A DNA stretch of 64,000 nucleotides from Shewanella sp. TC10 (GCF_009663145.1 NZ_VKHR01000019.1:1-64000), one strand, 5' to 3'. Shown: positions 36,022 to 47,006, counted from the first letter of the stretch. Numbers and translations are program-made. The notes: a model not told the origin generated them from the letters alone.

Positions 36022-37464
36022 ATGGCAATGTTAGAAACGATTGTGAATTTCATGAACGATTTACTCTGGGGTAAATTGTTAGTTTACGGGCTAGTTGGTG
36101 CAGGTTTATTTTTCACTGTCCGTCTAGGCTTCATTCAAATAGCTCACTTTACACACGGCATTAAAATCCTTGCGATTAGCCGTCGTCCTGGCCGTCATGG
36201 TCTATCTTCTTTCCAAGTGTTTTGTACCAGTATGGCAGCCCGTGTAGGTGCGGGTAACATGGCAGGTGTTGCTGTTGCTATTGGTATGGCTGGACCTGGC
36301 GCTGTTTTCTGGATGTGGGCAATTGCTGTACTTGGTATGGCAACTGCCATGATTGAATCGACTTTAGCGCAAGTTTATAAAGTTAAAGATTCTGACGGAC
36401 AGTATCGTGGTGGCCCTTCTTACTATATGGAAAAAGGCTTAGGTCAGCGCTGGATGGGAATTTTATTCTCAATCTTACTGATTATCTGTTTCGGTCTTGT
36501 TTTCAACGCAGTTCAAGCGAATACGATTACCGGTGCAATGACCGCAGTATTTGGTTTTGACCCTGTTTATGTTGGTATTGCTATCGCAATATTAAGCGGT
36601 GTTGTTATTGTTGGTGGCCTTAAGAAGGTTGCTAAAGTATCTGAAGTTATCGTACCGATTATGGCACTGGCATACATTGCAATTGCATTCGTAGTTGTCT
36701 TAATGAATGTTGAGCAATTACCTGCAGTGTTTATGCTTGTAATTAAGAGTGCATTCGGTTGGCAAGAAGCCGCTGGTGGCGCTGTTGCATACAGTATTGC
36801 TCAAGCTATGCAGGCAGGTATTGCGCGTGGCTTATTCTCGAATGAAGCGGGTATGGGTAGTGCAGCAAACATTGCTGCGAGTGCCTCTCCAAACCCTAAC
36901 CACCCAGCATCTCAAGGTTATATGCAAATGATGGGTGTGTTCTTTGACACTATCGTTATTTGTACGGCTACCGCTGCAATTATCTTATTATCAGGTGATG
37001 CTGCTGGAAGTGGTGATGGTATTGAAATGACAATCAATGCGTTGTCATCTCATGTTGGTGATTGGGGCGGAGCATTCATTGCTTTTGCAATTTTATTATT
37101 CTGTTTTACCTCTATTATTGCTAACTACTCTTATGCAGAAACCAACGTAATGTTCCTTTCTGGCAATAAGAAAGGCGCTCTACCGTTATTCCGCCTAGCT
37201 GTACTTGGTATGGTGATGTTTGGTGCGATTGCAAAAATTAACATCGTTTGGAATCTTGCAGATGTATCAATGGGCTTAATGGCCTTAGTAAACATGATTG
37301 CTTTACTATTATTATCTGGCTTAGCTGTACGAGTAATTAATGATTACCGTCAACAGGTTAATGCTGGTGAAGAGCCTGTTTTTGATACTGATAAATTCCC
37401 TGAACTTGCTGATCAACTTGAAGATGGTATCTGGAAAAATAAACCAGTTGAATCTGATAAGTAG
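36022..37464 (+). CDS. Sodium:alanine/glycine symporter (AGCS family)
   Basis: Inner-membrane Na+-coupled amino-acid carrier (480 aa) with about eleven hydrophobic segments. The AGCS signature region is GAGLFFTVRLGFIQIAHF, FCTSMAARVGAGNMAGVAVAI and GIARGLFSNEAGMGSAANIAA. The substrate is most likely alanine, glycine or serine, by family. AAGGAATAATTAAAGC precedes the ATG. Monocistronic, with a strong terminator. The long upstream region contains a CRP-type site and a hairpin. No glycine riboswitch was recognised. Confidence 0.9.
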   Translation: MAMLETIVNFMNDLLWGKLLVYGLVGAGLFFTVRLGFIQIAHFTHGIKILAISRRPGRHGLSSFQVFCTSMAARVGAGNMAGVAVAIGMAGPGAVFWMWAIAVLGMATAMIESTLAQVYKVKDSDGQYRGGPSYYMEKGLGQRWMGILFSILLIICFGLVFNAVQANTITGAMTAVFGFDPVYVGIAIAILSGVVIVGGLKKVAKVSEVIVPIMALAYIAIAFVVVLMNVEQLPAVFMLVIKSAFGWQEAAGGAVAYSIAQAMQAGIARGLFSNEAGMGSAANIAASASPNPNHPASQGYMQMMGVFFDTIVICTATAAIILLSGDAAGSGDGIEMTINALSSHVGDWGGAFIAFAILLFCFTSIIANYSYAETNVMFLSGNKKGALPLFRLAVLGMVMFGAIAKINIVWNLADVSMGLMALVNMIALLLLSGLAVRVINDYRQQVNAGEEPVFDTDKFPELADQLEDGIWKNKPVESDK

Positions 37465-37524
37465 TAAACTCTATCATTTAGCGTCTACTGATTGAGTGAA
37501 TACTAAACTCCATTAGGACAATCT

Positions 37525-37557
37525 AAAAAACCATGCATTTATTGCATGGTTTTTTTT
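37525..37557 (+). terminator. Symporter gene terminator
   Basis: AAAAAACCATGCA and TGCATGGTTTTTT arms around a short loop, followed by T. Confidence 0.85.
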
Positions 37558-37622
37558 ATTCAGCCCAGTATCATAGAGAGCATTAAAGTTAAATACTGTA
37601 TGGCTTAATAGGATAGTTAACG

Positions 37623-38399
37623 ATGTTAGTATTAGTTTCTCCTGCAAAAACATTAGATTTCGAAAACACGGCTAAAACCACGTCATTTACTCAGCCAACT
37701 TTATTAGATCACAGTCAGCAATTGATTGAAGTTTGCCGTGAGTTAACGCCTGTTGATATCGCTTCATTAATGAAAGTGAGTGATAAAATAGCAGGTTTAA
37801 ATGCGGCTAGGTTTAGTGAATGGCAGCCTGACTTTACCCTTGAAAATGCGAAACAGGCAATGTTTGCTTTTAGAGGTGACGTTTATACTGGTCTTGATGC
37901 AGATTCTATGAGCGAGGCGCAGATTATTAAAGCGCAACAACACCTTCGAATCCTTTCTGGTTTATATGGTTTACTGAAGCCGCTAGATTTGATGCAGGCT
38001 TATCGATTGGAGATGGGAACCAGTTTAGAAAACCCTAAAGGTAAAAATTTATATGCATTTTGGGGGGAGGTCATCACTAATGAAATCAATGCTGCTGTTA
38101 AAGAGCAAACAGATGACCTCATTGTTAATTTAGCATCGAATGAATACTTTAAAGCAGTTAAGCCAAAGTTATTACAAGCTAGCTTAATTACCCCTGTGTT
38201 TAAAGACTGTAAGAACGGTCAATATAAAGTTATTAGTTTTTATGCCAAAAAAGCACGCGGTTTAATGGCAAGGTATCTGATTGATAAAGATATTAAAACT
38301 TTAGCTGGAGTTCAAAAGTTTGATGCTGATGGTTATTACTTTAATGAAGCATTATCGACTCCAGCAGCTCCAGTATTTTTGCGTGAAGAAAGAACTTAA
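37623..38399 (+). CDS. yaaA: Peroxide stress protein YaaA (UPF0246)
   Basis: 258-residue cytoplasmic protein, full length for the family. [11 protein letters not shown] at the N-terminus, [16 protein letters not shown] and [25 protein letters not shown] are diagnostic. In E. coli YaaA lowers intracellular free iron during H2O2 stress and is under OxyR. I saw no OxyR site here. Monocistronic. Confidence 0.94.
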   Translation: MLVLVSPAKTLDFENTAKTTSFTQPTLLDHSQQLIEVCRELTPVDIASLMKVSDKIAGLNAARFSEWQPDFTLENAKQAMFAFRGDVYTGLDADSMSEAQIIKAQQHLRILSGLYGLLKPLDLMQAYRLEMGTSLENPKGKNLYAFWGEVITNEINAAVKEQTDDLIVNLASNEYFKAVKPKLLQASLITPVFKDCKNGQYKVISFYAKKARGLMARYLIDKDIKTLAGVQKFDADGYYFNEALSTPAAPVFLREERT

Positions 38400-38430
38400 T
38401 ACAGTTATTTCTTAGTATAGTTAACCATAA

Positions 38431-38456
38431 AAAAAGCAGCTAATTAGCTGCTTTTT
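38431..38456. terminator. Bidirectional terminator
   Basis: AAAAAGCAGCTAATTAGCTGCTTTTT, a 26-bp perfect palindrome between yaaA (+) and the M28 peptidase gene (-). Confidence 0.85.
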
Positions 38457-38487
38457 GTTTTTAATTTTTGTTTTAAAAAGTCGCTAA

Positions 38488-39933
38488 TTATTTCTTTTGT
38501 TCTTTTTTCGCCAGCGGTCGCAAATCTAATTCAGATTGCGCCATGATATATGCAAATTGCGCATAGGCTGCGACATTTTGCGCTAGTGACTTAGGGTCAA
38601 TCTTATCAAGTGTGTCATTTGGCGTGTGGTGATAATCGAAATAATCAGTTCCGTCTTGTCTCAATGATGCAACAGGGACGCCTAGAGAAGGCATCATAGA
38701 CACATCAGGGCCACCAGTGGCTTTGTTGTTGCCAAGCTTAACCCCATTAATTGTCATTGCGCTGTGCTCAAGCTGAACTTGTTCGAATACCGCAGGGTTA
38801 ACGTTAAAGTCGATTTGATAAATCTCACCAGCGCCGAAATCTGACTCAGCAGCAATATAGTGATTAGTTAACTCATCAGCATGTTGCTTCACGTAGGCTT
38901 TTCCGCCAACAAGGCCAACTTCTTCAGCTGCATATAAAACCACCCTAATTGTTCTTGCAGGCTTTTCTGGCAAATCTTGAATAAGTTTTGCTGCTGCGGT
39001 AACAATAGCGACTCCAGCGCCATCATCAATCGCACCTGTTCCTTCATCCCATGAATCAAGGTGTGCACCAATTAATACCACTTCTTCAGGTTTACTACTT
39101 CCTGTTACCTCTGCAATAACATTGTAAGAAGTCGCGACACCTAAGTTTTTTGAGCTTAGATTAAGTGATAAGGTGATATTGTCATCACGCTTTAACATGG
39201 AGTTGATCATGTCAGCATCAGGTGCAGAAAGTGCTGCAGCGGGAATTTTAGCAACCCCATCTTTATAACGCATCATTCCTGTGTGTGCCATGCGGTCGTG
39301 ATCAGTGCCAATTGAGCGTATAACCACAGCCACAGCGCCCTTTTCAGCAGCAGCTACAGCACCTCTTGAGCGTCCACCTACGGACTTTCCGTAACCTTTA
39401 CCGCTAATATGTCTCTCTGTTTTATGGTCAATAAAAGCAATTTTGCCTTTTACTGTAGCCGGATCTGCAGCTTGTAAGTCGGCTAGAGTATCAAAGCGGA
39501 CAATTTGAGCTTGCAGGCCATCAGTTGGTGTAGCAACGCTGCCACCAAGTGCTGAGATAACCAAAGGTTGTTCAAAAGGAGCGATAATAGACGCTTTCGC
39601 ATGACCACGGGACCAGGCAGGTACTTGTACTGACTCTTTATAGACTTTATCGAAATTTAATGATTTCAATTTATCCATAGCCCAGTTAACTGCAATGATA
39701 TCTTTTTCTGAGCCAGCTAGTCTTGGGCCCACTTCAACTGTTAACGACTCAACGATGTCATAACCTAATGAAGAAGCTAAAGCTTTTGTGGCTAATTGCT
39801 GACTAATTCGGTTGTTTTTTGTGTCTTCAATATTGGTGGTGTTTGTTACTTTTGTATCACTTTGGTTACTTTGGCAGCCTGATAATGCTGTCAAAATCAT
39901 CGCCGCGCAGAGAGTCTTATTGTAGTTTTTCAT
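38488..39933 (-). CDS. M28-family zinc peptidase lipoprotein with PA domain
   Basis: Exported aminopeptidase-like enzyme (481 aa). The lipobox LSGC puts the lipidated Cys at residue 20. A protease-associated (PA) insert (about 125-255, GKIAFIDHKTE… RGAVAAAEKGAVAVVIRS) precedes the catalytic M28 core: GAHLDSWDEGTGAIDDGAG (Zn His and Asp), AAEEVGLVGGKAYV (catalytic Glu), SDFGAG and DYHHTPNDTLDKI (Zn His). All expected metal ligands appear present. Probably anchored to the outer membrane, facing the periplasm or outside; substrate unknown. Divergent from the ArsR-type gene. Confidence 0.88.
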   Translation of the reverse strand: MKNYNKTLCAAMILTALSGCQSNQSDTKVTNTTNIEDTKNNRISQQLATKALASSLGYDIVESLTVEVGPRLAGSEKDIIAVNWAMDKLKSLNFDKVYKESVQVPAWSRGHAKASIIAPFEQPLVISALGGSVATPTDGLQAQIVRFDTLADLQAADPATVKGKIAFIDHKTERHISGKGYGKSVGGRSRGAVAAAEKGAVAVVIRSIGTDHDRMAHTGMMRYKDGVAKIPAAALSAPDADMINSMLKRDDNITLSLNLSSKNLGVATSYNVIAEVTGSSKPEEVVLIGAHLDSWDEGTGAIDDGAGVAIVTAAAKLIQDLPEKPARTIRVVLYAAEEVGLVGGKAYVKQHADELTNHYIAAESDFGAGEIYQIDFNVNPAVFEQVQLEHSAMTINGVKLGNNKATGGPDVSMMPSLGVPVASLRQDGTDYFDYHHTPNDTLDKIDPKSLAQNVAAYAQFAYIMAQSELDLRPLAKKEQKK

Positions 39934-40068
39934 GAGTTTCCTTCATTTTTATTAGCTAAGTCTCATTTTTAAAAACAATCTACCAAAAAGTGTGCTTCAT
40001 GTCGCTGCCCTATTTTTTAGGGAAGGCTATATTAGCCATGGAGATGATTGAGGAGAACCAAGCGCGTG

Positions 40069-40365
40069 ATGAATATTGAATTAATGCAACAGCGTGCAGA
40101 TCATGCTGTAGTAATGCTGAAAGCACTAGCAAATGAACGTCGTCTGTTTATTTTGTGTCATTTGCTTAATGAAGGTGAAATGTGCGTTGGTGAGATGAAC
40201 AAAAAACTAGGTCTAAGCCAATCTGCATTATCGCAGCATTTAGCTTGGCTAAGAAAAGACAATCTCGTTTGTACACGTAAAGAAGCCCAAACTGTTTTCT
40301 ATTCACTGAAAAGTGAAGAAGTACGTGAGTTAATTAAAGTATTGGACAACTTATACTGCCATTAG
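40069..40365 (+). CDS. ArsR/SmtB-family transcriptional regulator
   Basis: Winged-helix regulator (98 aa). VVMLKALANERRLFILCHLL and the recognition helix LSQSALSQHLAWLRKDNLV are typical, followed by the wing TRKEAQTVFYSL. It has Cys in FILCH, EMCVGE and LVCTRK but not the full ArsR metal motif ELCVCDL. It is closer to the HlyU/BigR type, some of which sense sulfide or redox. The start is ambiguous: AGGAG is followed by GTG at 40066 and ATG at 40069; TTG at 40048 lies upstream of that site. Confidence 0.85.
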   Translation: MNIELMQQRADHAVVMLKALANERRLFILCHLLNEGEMCVGEMNKKLGLSQSALSQHLAWLRKDNLVCTRKEAQTVFYSLKSEEVRELIKVLDNLYCH

Positions 40366-40389
40366 TGGCAAAGTTGCTCAAACTAAAGG

Positions 40390-40438
40390 CGTCTTAACTA
40401 TCTTTACTTGAGGTAAAGTTTAGTTAAGGCGTTTTTTT
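40390..40438 (+). terminator. ArsR gene terminator
   Basis: Long stem with CGTCTTAACTA/TAGTTAAGGCG and inner CTTTAC/GGTAAAG, followed by seven T. Confidence 0.85.
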
Positions 40439-40506
40439 ATGGCCAAATTTTACCGATAAGCTTGCAGAGTGGTGTTTTATGGGTAGGGATGGTGAATTTC
40501 AGATAT

Positions 40507-40533
40507 AAAAAAACCGACCTAAGTCGGTTTTTT
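40507..40533. terminator. rpsT terminator
   Basis: AAAAAAACCGAC-ctaa-GTCGGTTTTTT, symmetrical, 19 bp after the rpsT stop on the minus strand. Confidence 0.85.
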
Positions 40534-40551
40534 AAAGACTAAATCACAAAA

Positions 40552-40818
40552 TTAAGCAGCGATTGCTTTGATTCTTGTGTTTAGACGTGCCTTTTGACGA
40601 GCAGCTTTATTCTTGTGAATAAGGCCTTTAGTCGCCATACGGTCAACAATTGGTTGTGCTTCTGCGAATGCTTCTGTAGCCGCTTTGTGGTCACCGCTTT
40701 GGATAGCAGCGATAACACGTTTAACGTATGTACGTAACATTGAACGACGACTAGCATTATGCTGACGACGTTTTTCAGATTGAAGCGCGCGCTTCTTTGC
40801 AGACTTGCTATTAGCCAA
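40552..40818 (-). CDS. rpsT: 30S ribosomal protein S20
   Basis: Small-subunit protein bS20 (88 aa): [27 protein letters not shown] at the start when TTG is read as Met, and [16 protein letters not shown] near the end. The start codon is TTG at 40818 with AGGAG 7 bp upstream. The frame is open to 40950, but those 44 codons have no S20 similarity. E. coli rpsT also starts with UUG, which is linked there to autogenous control, so the rare start is probably functional. It faces away from murJ. Confidence 0.96.
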   Translation of the reverse strand: MANSKSAKKRALQSEKRRQHNASRRSMLRTYVKRVIAAIQSGDHKAATEAFAEAQPIVDRMATKGLIHKNKAARQKARLNTRIKAIAA

Positions 40819-41073
40819 GGTGCAACTCCTAAAACTGGGATTAATACTTTGAGGGCGAGGAATATGCCTGCTTTTATTCATTTTGTCAATGAATATGGCA
40901 GAAATATCGTCAAAAAGACAAATAAAACTACCTTGCTCGGTTATCTTCAACCCAACTCGTGTAAGATGTGGCGCATTCTACCAGTTCTTGTATCGCATAA
41001 ACAGCATTAGAATTGAAAAATTGAGATATATCCACGTTTAATCATTCGTTAGCAAACTGCTATGGAGGGGTGT

Positions 41074-42633
41074 TTGAGTAAAAAGTTATTAAAATCAGGT
41101 GCAATTGTCAGTGTGATGACATTGGTATCAAGAGTATTAGGCCTGATAAGAGATGTGGTTATAGCCAACCTGATGGGTGCCGGTAGTAGTGCCGATGTGT
41201 TTATTTTTGCCAACAAAATCCCCAACTTTTTGCGTCGCCTTTTTGCTGAAGGAGCTTTTGCACAGGCATTTGTGCCAGTTCTGACTGAATACCAACAAAA
41301 AAACACCCCTGAAGAAACACGAGAACTTCTAGCAAAAGTAGCAGGAACATTGGGTGGGATCGTTAGTGTTGTGACGTTACTAGGTGTGGTTGCTTCGCCA
41401 ATATTAGCCGCATTGTTTGCTGGTGGTTGGTTTTATGATTGGTTAAATGATGGTCCTAACGCTGAAAAATTTGAACTTGCATCTTTAATGCTCAAAATCA
41501 CTTTCCCATACTTGTGGTTTATCACGTTTACTGCGCTTGCAGGTTCGATACTTAATACCCGTGGTAAGTTTGCCGTTTCTGCTTTTACGCCTGTTTTTTT
41601 AAATATCACTATTATTGTTGCCGCACTTTATTTTGCTCCTACCATGGAGCAACCTGAGCTTGCGTTAGCTTGGGGCGTATTTACTGGTGGGTTAGTGCAG
41701 TTTTTATTTCAACTCCCATTCCTACTTCGTGAAAATTCTTTAGTAAAGCCATCTTGGGGGTGGAATCACCCTGGTGTAGTCAAAATAAGAACCTTAATGA
41801 TCCCTGCGTTATTTGGGGTGTCGGTGTCTCAAATTAATTTGTTGTTTGATACTTTTATCGCTTCATTTTTAATGACAGGTTCCATCAGTTGGTTGTATTA
41901 CTCTGATCGGTTACTTGAATTTCCATTAGGTTTATTTGGTATCGCAATCGCAACGGTCATATTACCTGCTTTATCGAAAAAGCATGTGGATGATAAAGGT
42001 ACTGGTTTTAGTGACACTATGGATTGGGGCGTTCGCGCAATTTTATTACTGGGTGTACCTGCGATGCTCGGATTAATCATTTTAGCCCAGCCGATGTTAA
42101 TGGTGCTATTTATGCGGGGCGCTTTTTCAGTCACTGATGTAGAAATGGCATCTTATAGCTTGGTTGCTTATGGCTGCGGTTTATTGAGTTTTATGATGAT
42201 AAAAGTATTAGCTCCGGGTTATTTTTCTCGTCAAGATACTAAAACTCCAGTTAAATACGGCATCATAGCGATGGTAAGTAATATGATATTCAATATTATT
42301 TTCGCTATTCCTTTTGGCTATGTAGGACTCGCTATAGCAACTTCAATGTCAGCTTTACTTAACGCGGCTTTGTTGTATCGAGGCTTACATATCGCTGGTG
42401 TATATCGATTTAGTCGCGGGACTTTAGTCTTTTTCTTGAAGGTTGTTATTGCAACAGCACTTATGGCTGCGCTACTTATTACGACCTTACCTGTGCAATC
42501 ATTATGGTTAGAAATGTCGATGATGCTAAAAGTGTTAACCCTGCTTAAATTGATAGCTTCAGGTGCAGGTGTCTATTTATTAAGCTTAGTGATCATGGGA
42601 CTCAGGCCTTGGAAGATGAAACGTCAATCATGA
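41074..42633 (+). CDS. murJ: Lipid II flippase MurJ
   Basis: MviN/MurJ inner-membrane flippase for peptidoglycan lipid II (519 aa, about 14 membrane segments). SVMTLVSRVLGLIRDVVIANLMGAG, NKIPNFLRRLFAEGAFAQAFVPVL and RVLGLIRD carry the conserved arginines of the central cavity. TTG at 41074 is chosen because GGAGG sits 5 bp upstream and the protein then starts LSKKLLKSGAIVS like relatives. The ATG at 41062 overlaps that ribosome binding site. It is followed by ribF after 64 bp. Confidence 0.95.
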   Translation: MSKKLLKSGAIVSVMTLVSRVLGLIRDVVIANLMGAGSSADVFIFANKIPNFLRRLFAEGAFAQAFVPVLTEYQQKNTPEETRELLAKVAGTLGGIVSVVTLLGVVASPILAALFAGGWFYDWLNDGPNAEKFELASLMLKITFPYLWFITFTALAGSILNTRGKFAVSAFTPVFLNITIIVAALYFAPTMEQPELALAWGVFTGGLVQFLFQLPFLLRENSLVKPSWGWNHPGVVKIRTLMIPALFGVSVSQINLLFDTFIASFLMTGSISWLYYSDRLLEFPLGLFGIAIATVILPALSKKHVDDKGTGFSDTMDWGVRAILLLGVPAMLGLIILAQPMLMVLFMRGAFSVTDVEMASYSLVAYGCGLLSFMMIKVLAPGYFSRQDTKTPVKYGIIAMVSNMIFNIIFAIPFGYVGLAIATSMSALLNAALLYRGLHIAGVYRFSRGTLVFFLKVVIATALMAALLITTLPVQSLWLEMSMMLKVLTLLKLIASGAGVYLLSLVIMGLRPWKMKRQS

Positions 42634-42697
42634 ATGCTGATTATCAAATCTATCTAGTATATAATCAGCCGATTTACAGTAGCAGTTAATTGGCGTA

Positions 42698-43633
42698 ATG
42701 GAACTAATCCGCGGTATACACAATATTTTACCTTCGCATCATGGGTGCGTGCTCACTATTGGTAACTTTGATGGCGTGCACCGTGGTCATGCGCAAGTGC
42801 TTAATAACTTAGTTAATAAAGCAAAGCATTTTCAGCTACCAGCTGTGGTAATGACGTTTGAACCTCAACCTCAAGAGTTATTTCGTCAACAGGATGCGCC
42901 AGCAAGAATCAGTTTATTACGAGATAAAATCAGTTTACTCGATGAACTCAATATTGACAGGCTACTTTGTGTTAATTTTAACAGTCATTTTGCTAATCAA
43001 CCTGCAGAGCAGTTTATTGAGGATTTGCTGGTTAAAAAGCTCGGTGTTAAATATTTAGTCGTTGGGGACGATTTTTGCTTCGGCAAAAACAGAACCGGCA
43101 CTTTTGAGATGCTTGTAGAAGCGGGTAAAAAATTTGGCTTTACTGTTGTCAGTACCCAAAGCTTTATTTTAGGTTCTACGAGAGTAAGCTCTACAGCTGT
43201 AAGAGAGCAACTTGCTTTAGGTCACTTGGAGCAAGCAAGAAGATTATTAGGTCATCCTTTTGTATTAACTGGTCGTGTTGCACATGGGCAAAAGCTTGGT
43301 AGGACCATAGGGTTTCCGACTGCTAATATCGCCTTGAAACGTAAGGTTTCACCAGTTCGTGGTGTTTTCGCCGTGAAAATGTATTGGGATGATAGTGATA
43401 TATATGAAGGCGTTGCCAACGTTGGCTTTAGACCAACAGTGGATGGGCAAGTCTGTCAGTTAGAAGTGCACTTATTTGATTTCGATGGCGACTTATATAG
43501 TAAGCGTGTTGAAGTCGAGCTAGTAGCAAAAATCCGTGACGAACATCCGTTCGAATCATTGGAAGCACTAAAAAAACAAATTTTGAATGATGCAAATGAA
43601 GCAAAAGCTTTGTTTGGCAATGATGCAGGTTGA
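42698..43633 (+). CDS. ribF: Riboflavin kinase / FAD synthetase
   Basis: Bifunctional enzyme (311 aa) making FMN and FAD. The N-terminal nucleotidyltransferase has TIGNFDGVHRGHAQV and STRVSSTAVREQL. The C-terminal flavokinase has GRTIGFPTANI and ANVGFRPT. It lies between murJ and ileS, the usual murJ-ribF-ileS-lspA-fkpB-ispH cluster. Confidence 0.97.
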   Translation: MELIRGIHNILPSHHGCVLTIGNFDGVHRGHAQVLNNLVNKAKHFQLPAVVMTFEPQPQELFRQQDAPARISLLRDKISLLDELNIDRLLCVNFNSHFANQPAEQFIEDLLVKKLGVKYLVVGDDFCFGKNRTGTFEMLVEAGKKFGFTVVSTQSFILGSTRVSSTAVREQLALGHLEQARRLLGHPFVLTGRVAHGQKLGRTIGFPTANIALKRKVSPVRGVFAVKMYWDDSDIYEGVANVGFRPTVDGQVCQLEVHLFDFDGDLYSKRVEVELVAKIRDEHPFESLEALKKQILNDANEAKALFGNDAG

Positions 43634-43665
43634 AATAAATCAACCCAATTAATGGTATAGGATCA

Positions 43666-46488
43666 ATGACCGACTATAAATCTACGTTGAATTTGCCGGA
43701 AACAGATTTTCCGATGCGCGGTAATCTGGCTAATCGTGAGCCAGAAATGTTAAACCGTTGGACTCAAAACGAACTTTATCAAAAAATTCGTGATAGTCGT
43801 ATTGGACGCAAACCTTTCATTTTGCATGATGGCCCTCCTTATGCGAATGGCAATATCCATATCGGTCACTCAGTAAATAAAATTCTTAAAGACATTATTA
43901 TCAAGTCTAAAACGATGGCAGGCTTTGATGCGCCATACGTTCCAGGCTGGGATTGTCACGGCTTACCTATTGAATTAATGGTTGAGAAGAAAGTTGGCAA
44001 ACCAGGTCAAAAAATATCAGCTGCTGAGTTTCGTGCTGAATGTCGTAAATATGCGGCCAAGCAAGTAGACGGCCAGCGTGATGACTTTATCCGTTTAGGT
44101 GTTCTAGGTGATTGGCATAATCCATATTTAACGATGGATTACAGCACTGAAGCGAATATCGTTCGTTCATTATCTAAAGTGATTGATAGCGGCCATTTAC
44201 ACAAAGGTGTTAAGCCTGTGCATTGGTGTACTGACTGTGGTTCAGCACTAGCTGAAGCAGAAGTGGAGTATGAAGATAAAACTTCTCCGGCTATCGATGT
44301 TGCTTTCAATGCGGTTGATTCAGCAGCTGTTGCATCTAAGTTTGGTGTTGATGGTTATAGCTCTACAGTTGCAGCTGTTATTTGGACTACAACCCCATGG
44401 ACAATTCCTGCTAACCGCGCACTATGTCTAAGCCCTGAGCTTGACTATAGCTTGGTTGAATTTGTTAAAAATGGCGAAACTAAAACGCTGATTTTAGCAG
44501 AAGTGTTAGTTGAGTCATGTATGACTCGATTTGAGGCTGAAAGTCATAACGTTATCGGCACTGCAAAAGGTGCTGAACTTGAGCTGTTTCGTTTTAACCA
44601 TCCTTTATCGGCATTTGATGTGCCAGCTATTTTAGGTGACCACGTAACAACTGAAGCAGGTACTGGTGTTGTTCATACTGCTCCTGGCCATGGTCAAGAC
44701 GATTACATTGTCGGTCAAAAGTATGGTTTAGAAGTGGCTAACCCTGTTGGTGATAACGGCGTATACAAAGCTGATACTGAATTTTTTGCAGGTCAGCACG
44801 TATTTAAAGCTAACAAGAGTGTGGTTGAACTGTTAGAAGAAAAAGGTCAGCTATTGCACCACGTAGCTTACCGTCATAGTTACCCACATTGCTGGCGCCA
44901 TAAAACACCAATTATTTTCCGTGCGACGCCGCAATGGTTTATCTCAATGGATAACCATGGCTTACGTCAGCAAGCATTAGGCGAAATTGAGCAAACTCAA
45001 TGGATCCCAGATTGGGGTCAAAGCCGTATTGAGAAAATGGTTGAGAACCGTCCTGATTGGTGTATTTCACGCCAACGTACTTGGGGCGTACCTATCACAT
45101 TATTAGTTAATCGTGAAACGGATGAGTTGCATCCAGATAGCGTGGCTATTATGGAACGTGTTGCACATCGCATTGAACAAGAAGGCATCCAAGCTTGGTG
45201 GGATCTTGAAATCAGTGAGTTGATTGGTGATGAAGCAGATCAATATCGCAAAGTGACAGATACGTTAGACGTTTGGTATGACTCAGGTTCTACTTTCTCT
45301 TCTGTAGTTGCTTCACGTCCAGAATTTAACGGTCATGAAATTGATTTATACCTAGAAGGTAGCGATCAGCATCGTGGTTGGTTTATGTCATCATTAATGA
45401 TTTCTACTGCGATGAATGGTAAAGCGCCATACAAGCAAGTATTAACTCATGGTTTTACCGTTGATGGTAAAGGCCGCAAGATGTCAAAGTCTGTTGGTAA
45501 TGTGATAGCACCACTACAAGTGATTAATAAGCTAGGTGCTGACATTTTACGTTTATGGGTTGCAGCCACCGATTACAGTGGTGAAATGACAGTTTCAGAC
45601 GAAATCTTAAATCGTAGCGCTGATTCATATCGTCGTATTCGTAATACTGCCCGTTTCTTATTAGCCAATTTAAATGGCTTTAATCCAGAAACTGACATGA
45701 TTGCCACTGAAGATATGGTGTCACTTGATCGCTGGGTTGTGCGCCGTGCAGCCGCACTTCAAAGTGAAATTATTGAAGCGTACGAACAATATAACTTCCA
45801 TTCAGTGACACAGAAATTAATGCAGTTCTGTTCAGTTGAGTTAGGAAGCTTCTACTTAGATATCATTAAAGATCGTCAATACACTGCGAAGCAAGATGGT
45901 CATGCTCGTCGTAGTTGTCAATCTGCGCTATACCATATTGCTGAAGCTATGGTTCGCTGGATTGCGCCAGTTTTAAGCTTTACAGCTGATGAAATCTGGA
46001 AATTGTTACCAGGTGAACGCACTGAGTTTGTATTCACTGAAGAATGGTACCAAGGTCTTGAGTCTGTCACATTAGAAGATGATTTAAGTGATGATTACTG
46101 GCAGCAATTACTGACTGTACGTAATGAAGTGAATAAAGTTCTTGAGCAAGCTCGTCGTGATAAGCGTATTGGCGGCTCTTTAGAAGCTGAAGTGACATTA
46201 TTTGCAGATGCAGACTTAGCTTCACAGTTAGCTAAAGTTGCAGATGAGTTACGCTTTGTATTGCTAACCTCTAAAACTGATGTTGAAGCACTTGATAGTG
46301 CACCAGCTGATGCGATTGAAACTGAACTTAACTCGCTTAAGTTAATGGTCTCTAAAAGTAGTGCTCAGAAGTGTGAGCGTTGCTGGCACTACAGTGATGA
46401 TGTTGGCACCATCGAGTCACATTCAACACTTTGTGGTCGTTGTGTAACTAACATTGAAGGCGATGGCGAACATCGTGACTTTGCTTAA
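43666..46488 (+). CDS. ileS: Isoleucyl-tRNA synthetase
   Basis: Class I aminoacyl-tRNA synthetase (940 aa). HIGH is at residues 65-68 ([13 protein letters not shown]) and KMSKS is at about 605 ([11 protein letters not shown]). The editing (CP1) domain includes [12 protein letters not shown] and [18 protein letters not shown]. The C-terminal zinc finger is [10 protein letters not shown]…LCGRC. Bacterial type 1 form. lspA starts 9 bp downstream, so the two are co-transcribed as in E. coli. Confidence 0.98.
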   Translation: MTDYKSTLNLPETDFPMRGNLANREPEMLNRWTQNELYQKIRDSRIGRKPFILHDGPPYANGNIHIGHSVNKILKDIIIKSKTMAGFDAPYVPGWDCHGLPIELMVEKKVGKPGQKISAAEFRAECRKYAAKQVDGQRDDFIRLGVLGDWHNPYLTMDYSTEANIVRSLSKVIDSGHLHKGVKPVHWCTDCGSALAEAEVEYEDKTSPAIDVAFNAVDSAAVASKFGVDGYSSTVAAVIWTTTPWTIPANRALCLSPELDYSLVEFVKNGETKTLILAEVLVESCMTRFEAESHNVIGTAKGAELELFRFNHPLSAFDVPAILGDHVTTEAGTGVVHTAPGHGQDDYIVGQKYGLEVANPVGDNGVYKADTEFFAGQHVFKANKSVVELLEEKGQLLHHVAYRHSYPHCWRHKTPIIFRATPQWFISMDNHGLRQQALGEIEQTQWIPDWGQSRIEKMVENRPDWCISRQRTWGVPITLLVNRETDELHPDSVAIMERVAHRIEQEGIQAWWDLEISELIGDEADQYRKVTDTLDVWYDSGSTFSSVVASRPEFNGHEIDLYLEGSDQHRGWFMSSLMISTAMNGKAPYKQVLTHGFTVDGKGRKMSKSVGNVIAPLQVINKLGADILRLWVAATDYSGEMTVSDEILNRSADSYRRIRNTARFLLANLNGFNPETDMIATEDMVSLDRWVVRRAAALQSEIIEAYEQYNFHSVTQKLMQFCSVELGSFYLDIIKDRQYTAKQDGHARRSCQSALYHIAEAMVRWIAPVLSFTADEIWKLLPGERTEFVFTEEWYQGLESVTLEDDLSDDYWQQLLTVRNEVNKVLEQARRDKRIGGSLEAEVTLFADADLASQLAKVADELRFVLLTSKTDVEALDSAPADAIETELNSLKLMVSKSSAQKCERCWHYSDDVGTIESHSTLCGRCVTNIEGDGEHRDFA

Positions 46489-46497
46489 GGACTGATA

Positions 46498-46995
46498 ATG
46501 CCATCGACTTGGAAAGAAAGTGGCATTCGTTGGTATTGGGTAGCTGTATTAGTATTTTTTGCTGATCAGCTATCTAAGCAATGGGTGTTAGCAAATTTTG
46601 AGCTATATGAATCAATACAGCTTTTACCGTTCTTTAATTTTACCTATGTGCGTAATTACGGCGCTGCATTTAGTTTTTTAAGTGAAGCTGGAGGCTGGCA
46701 ACGTTGGTTATTTACCATTATAGCTGTTGGCTTTAGTATTTTACTTACCGTATGGCTTCGTAAGCAGTCAGCGTCTCTTTGGCGTTCAAACTTAGCATAT
46801 ACTCTGATAATTGGTGGTGCGATTGGTAATTTAGTTGATCGATTAATCCATGGTTACGTAGTCGACTTTATTGATTTCTATTGGAATACCAGTCATTACC
46901 CAGCATTTAATATCGCTGATGCTGGTATTTTTATCGGCGCGGTACTGATTATTTGGGAATCGTTTAAACCAGAAGAACCTGCAAAAGAGAGTTAG
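46498..46995 (+). CDS. lspA: Lipoprotein signal peptidase
   Basis: Signal peptidase II (165 aa), an aspartyl protease that cleaves prolipoproteins after lipidation. Four membrane segments; FADQLSKQWVLANF, NYGAAFSFLS, GGAIGNLVDRLIHG (catalytic Asp) and VVDFIDFYW (second catalytic Asp region) are conserved. AAGGACTGATA precedes the ATG. Confidence 0.97.
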   Translation: MPSTWKESGIRWYWVAVLVFFADQLSKQWVLANFELYESIQLLPFFNFTYVRNYGAAFSFLSEAGGWQRWLFTIIAVGFSILLTVWLRKQSASLWRSNLAYTLIIGGAIGNLVDRLIHGYVVDFIDFYWNTSHYPAFNIADAGIFIGAVLIIWESFKPEEPAKES

Positions 46996-47006
46996 GGAGA
47001 ATTACT

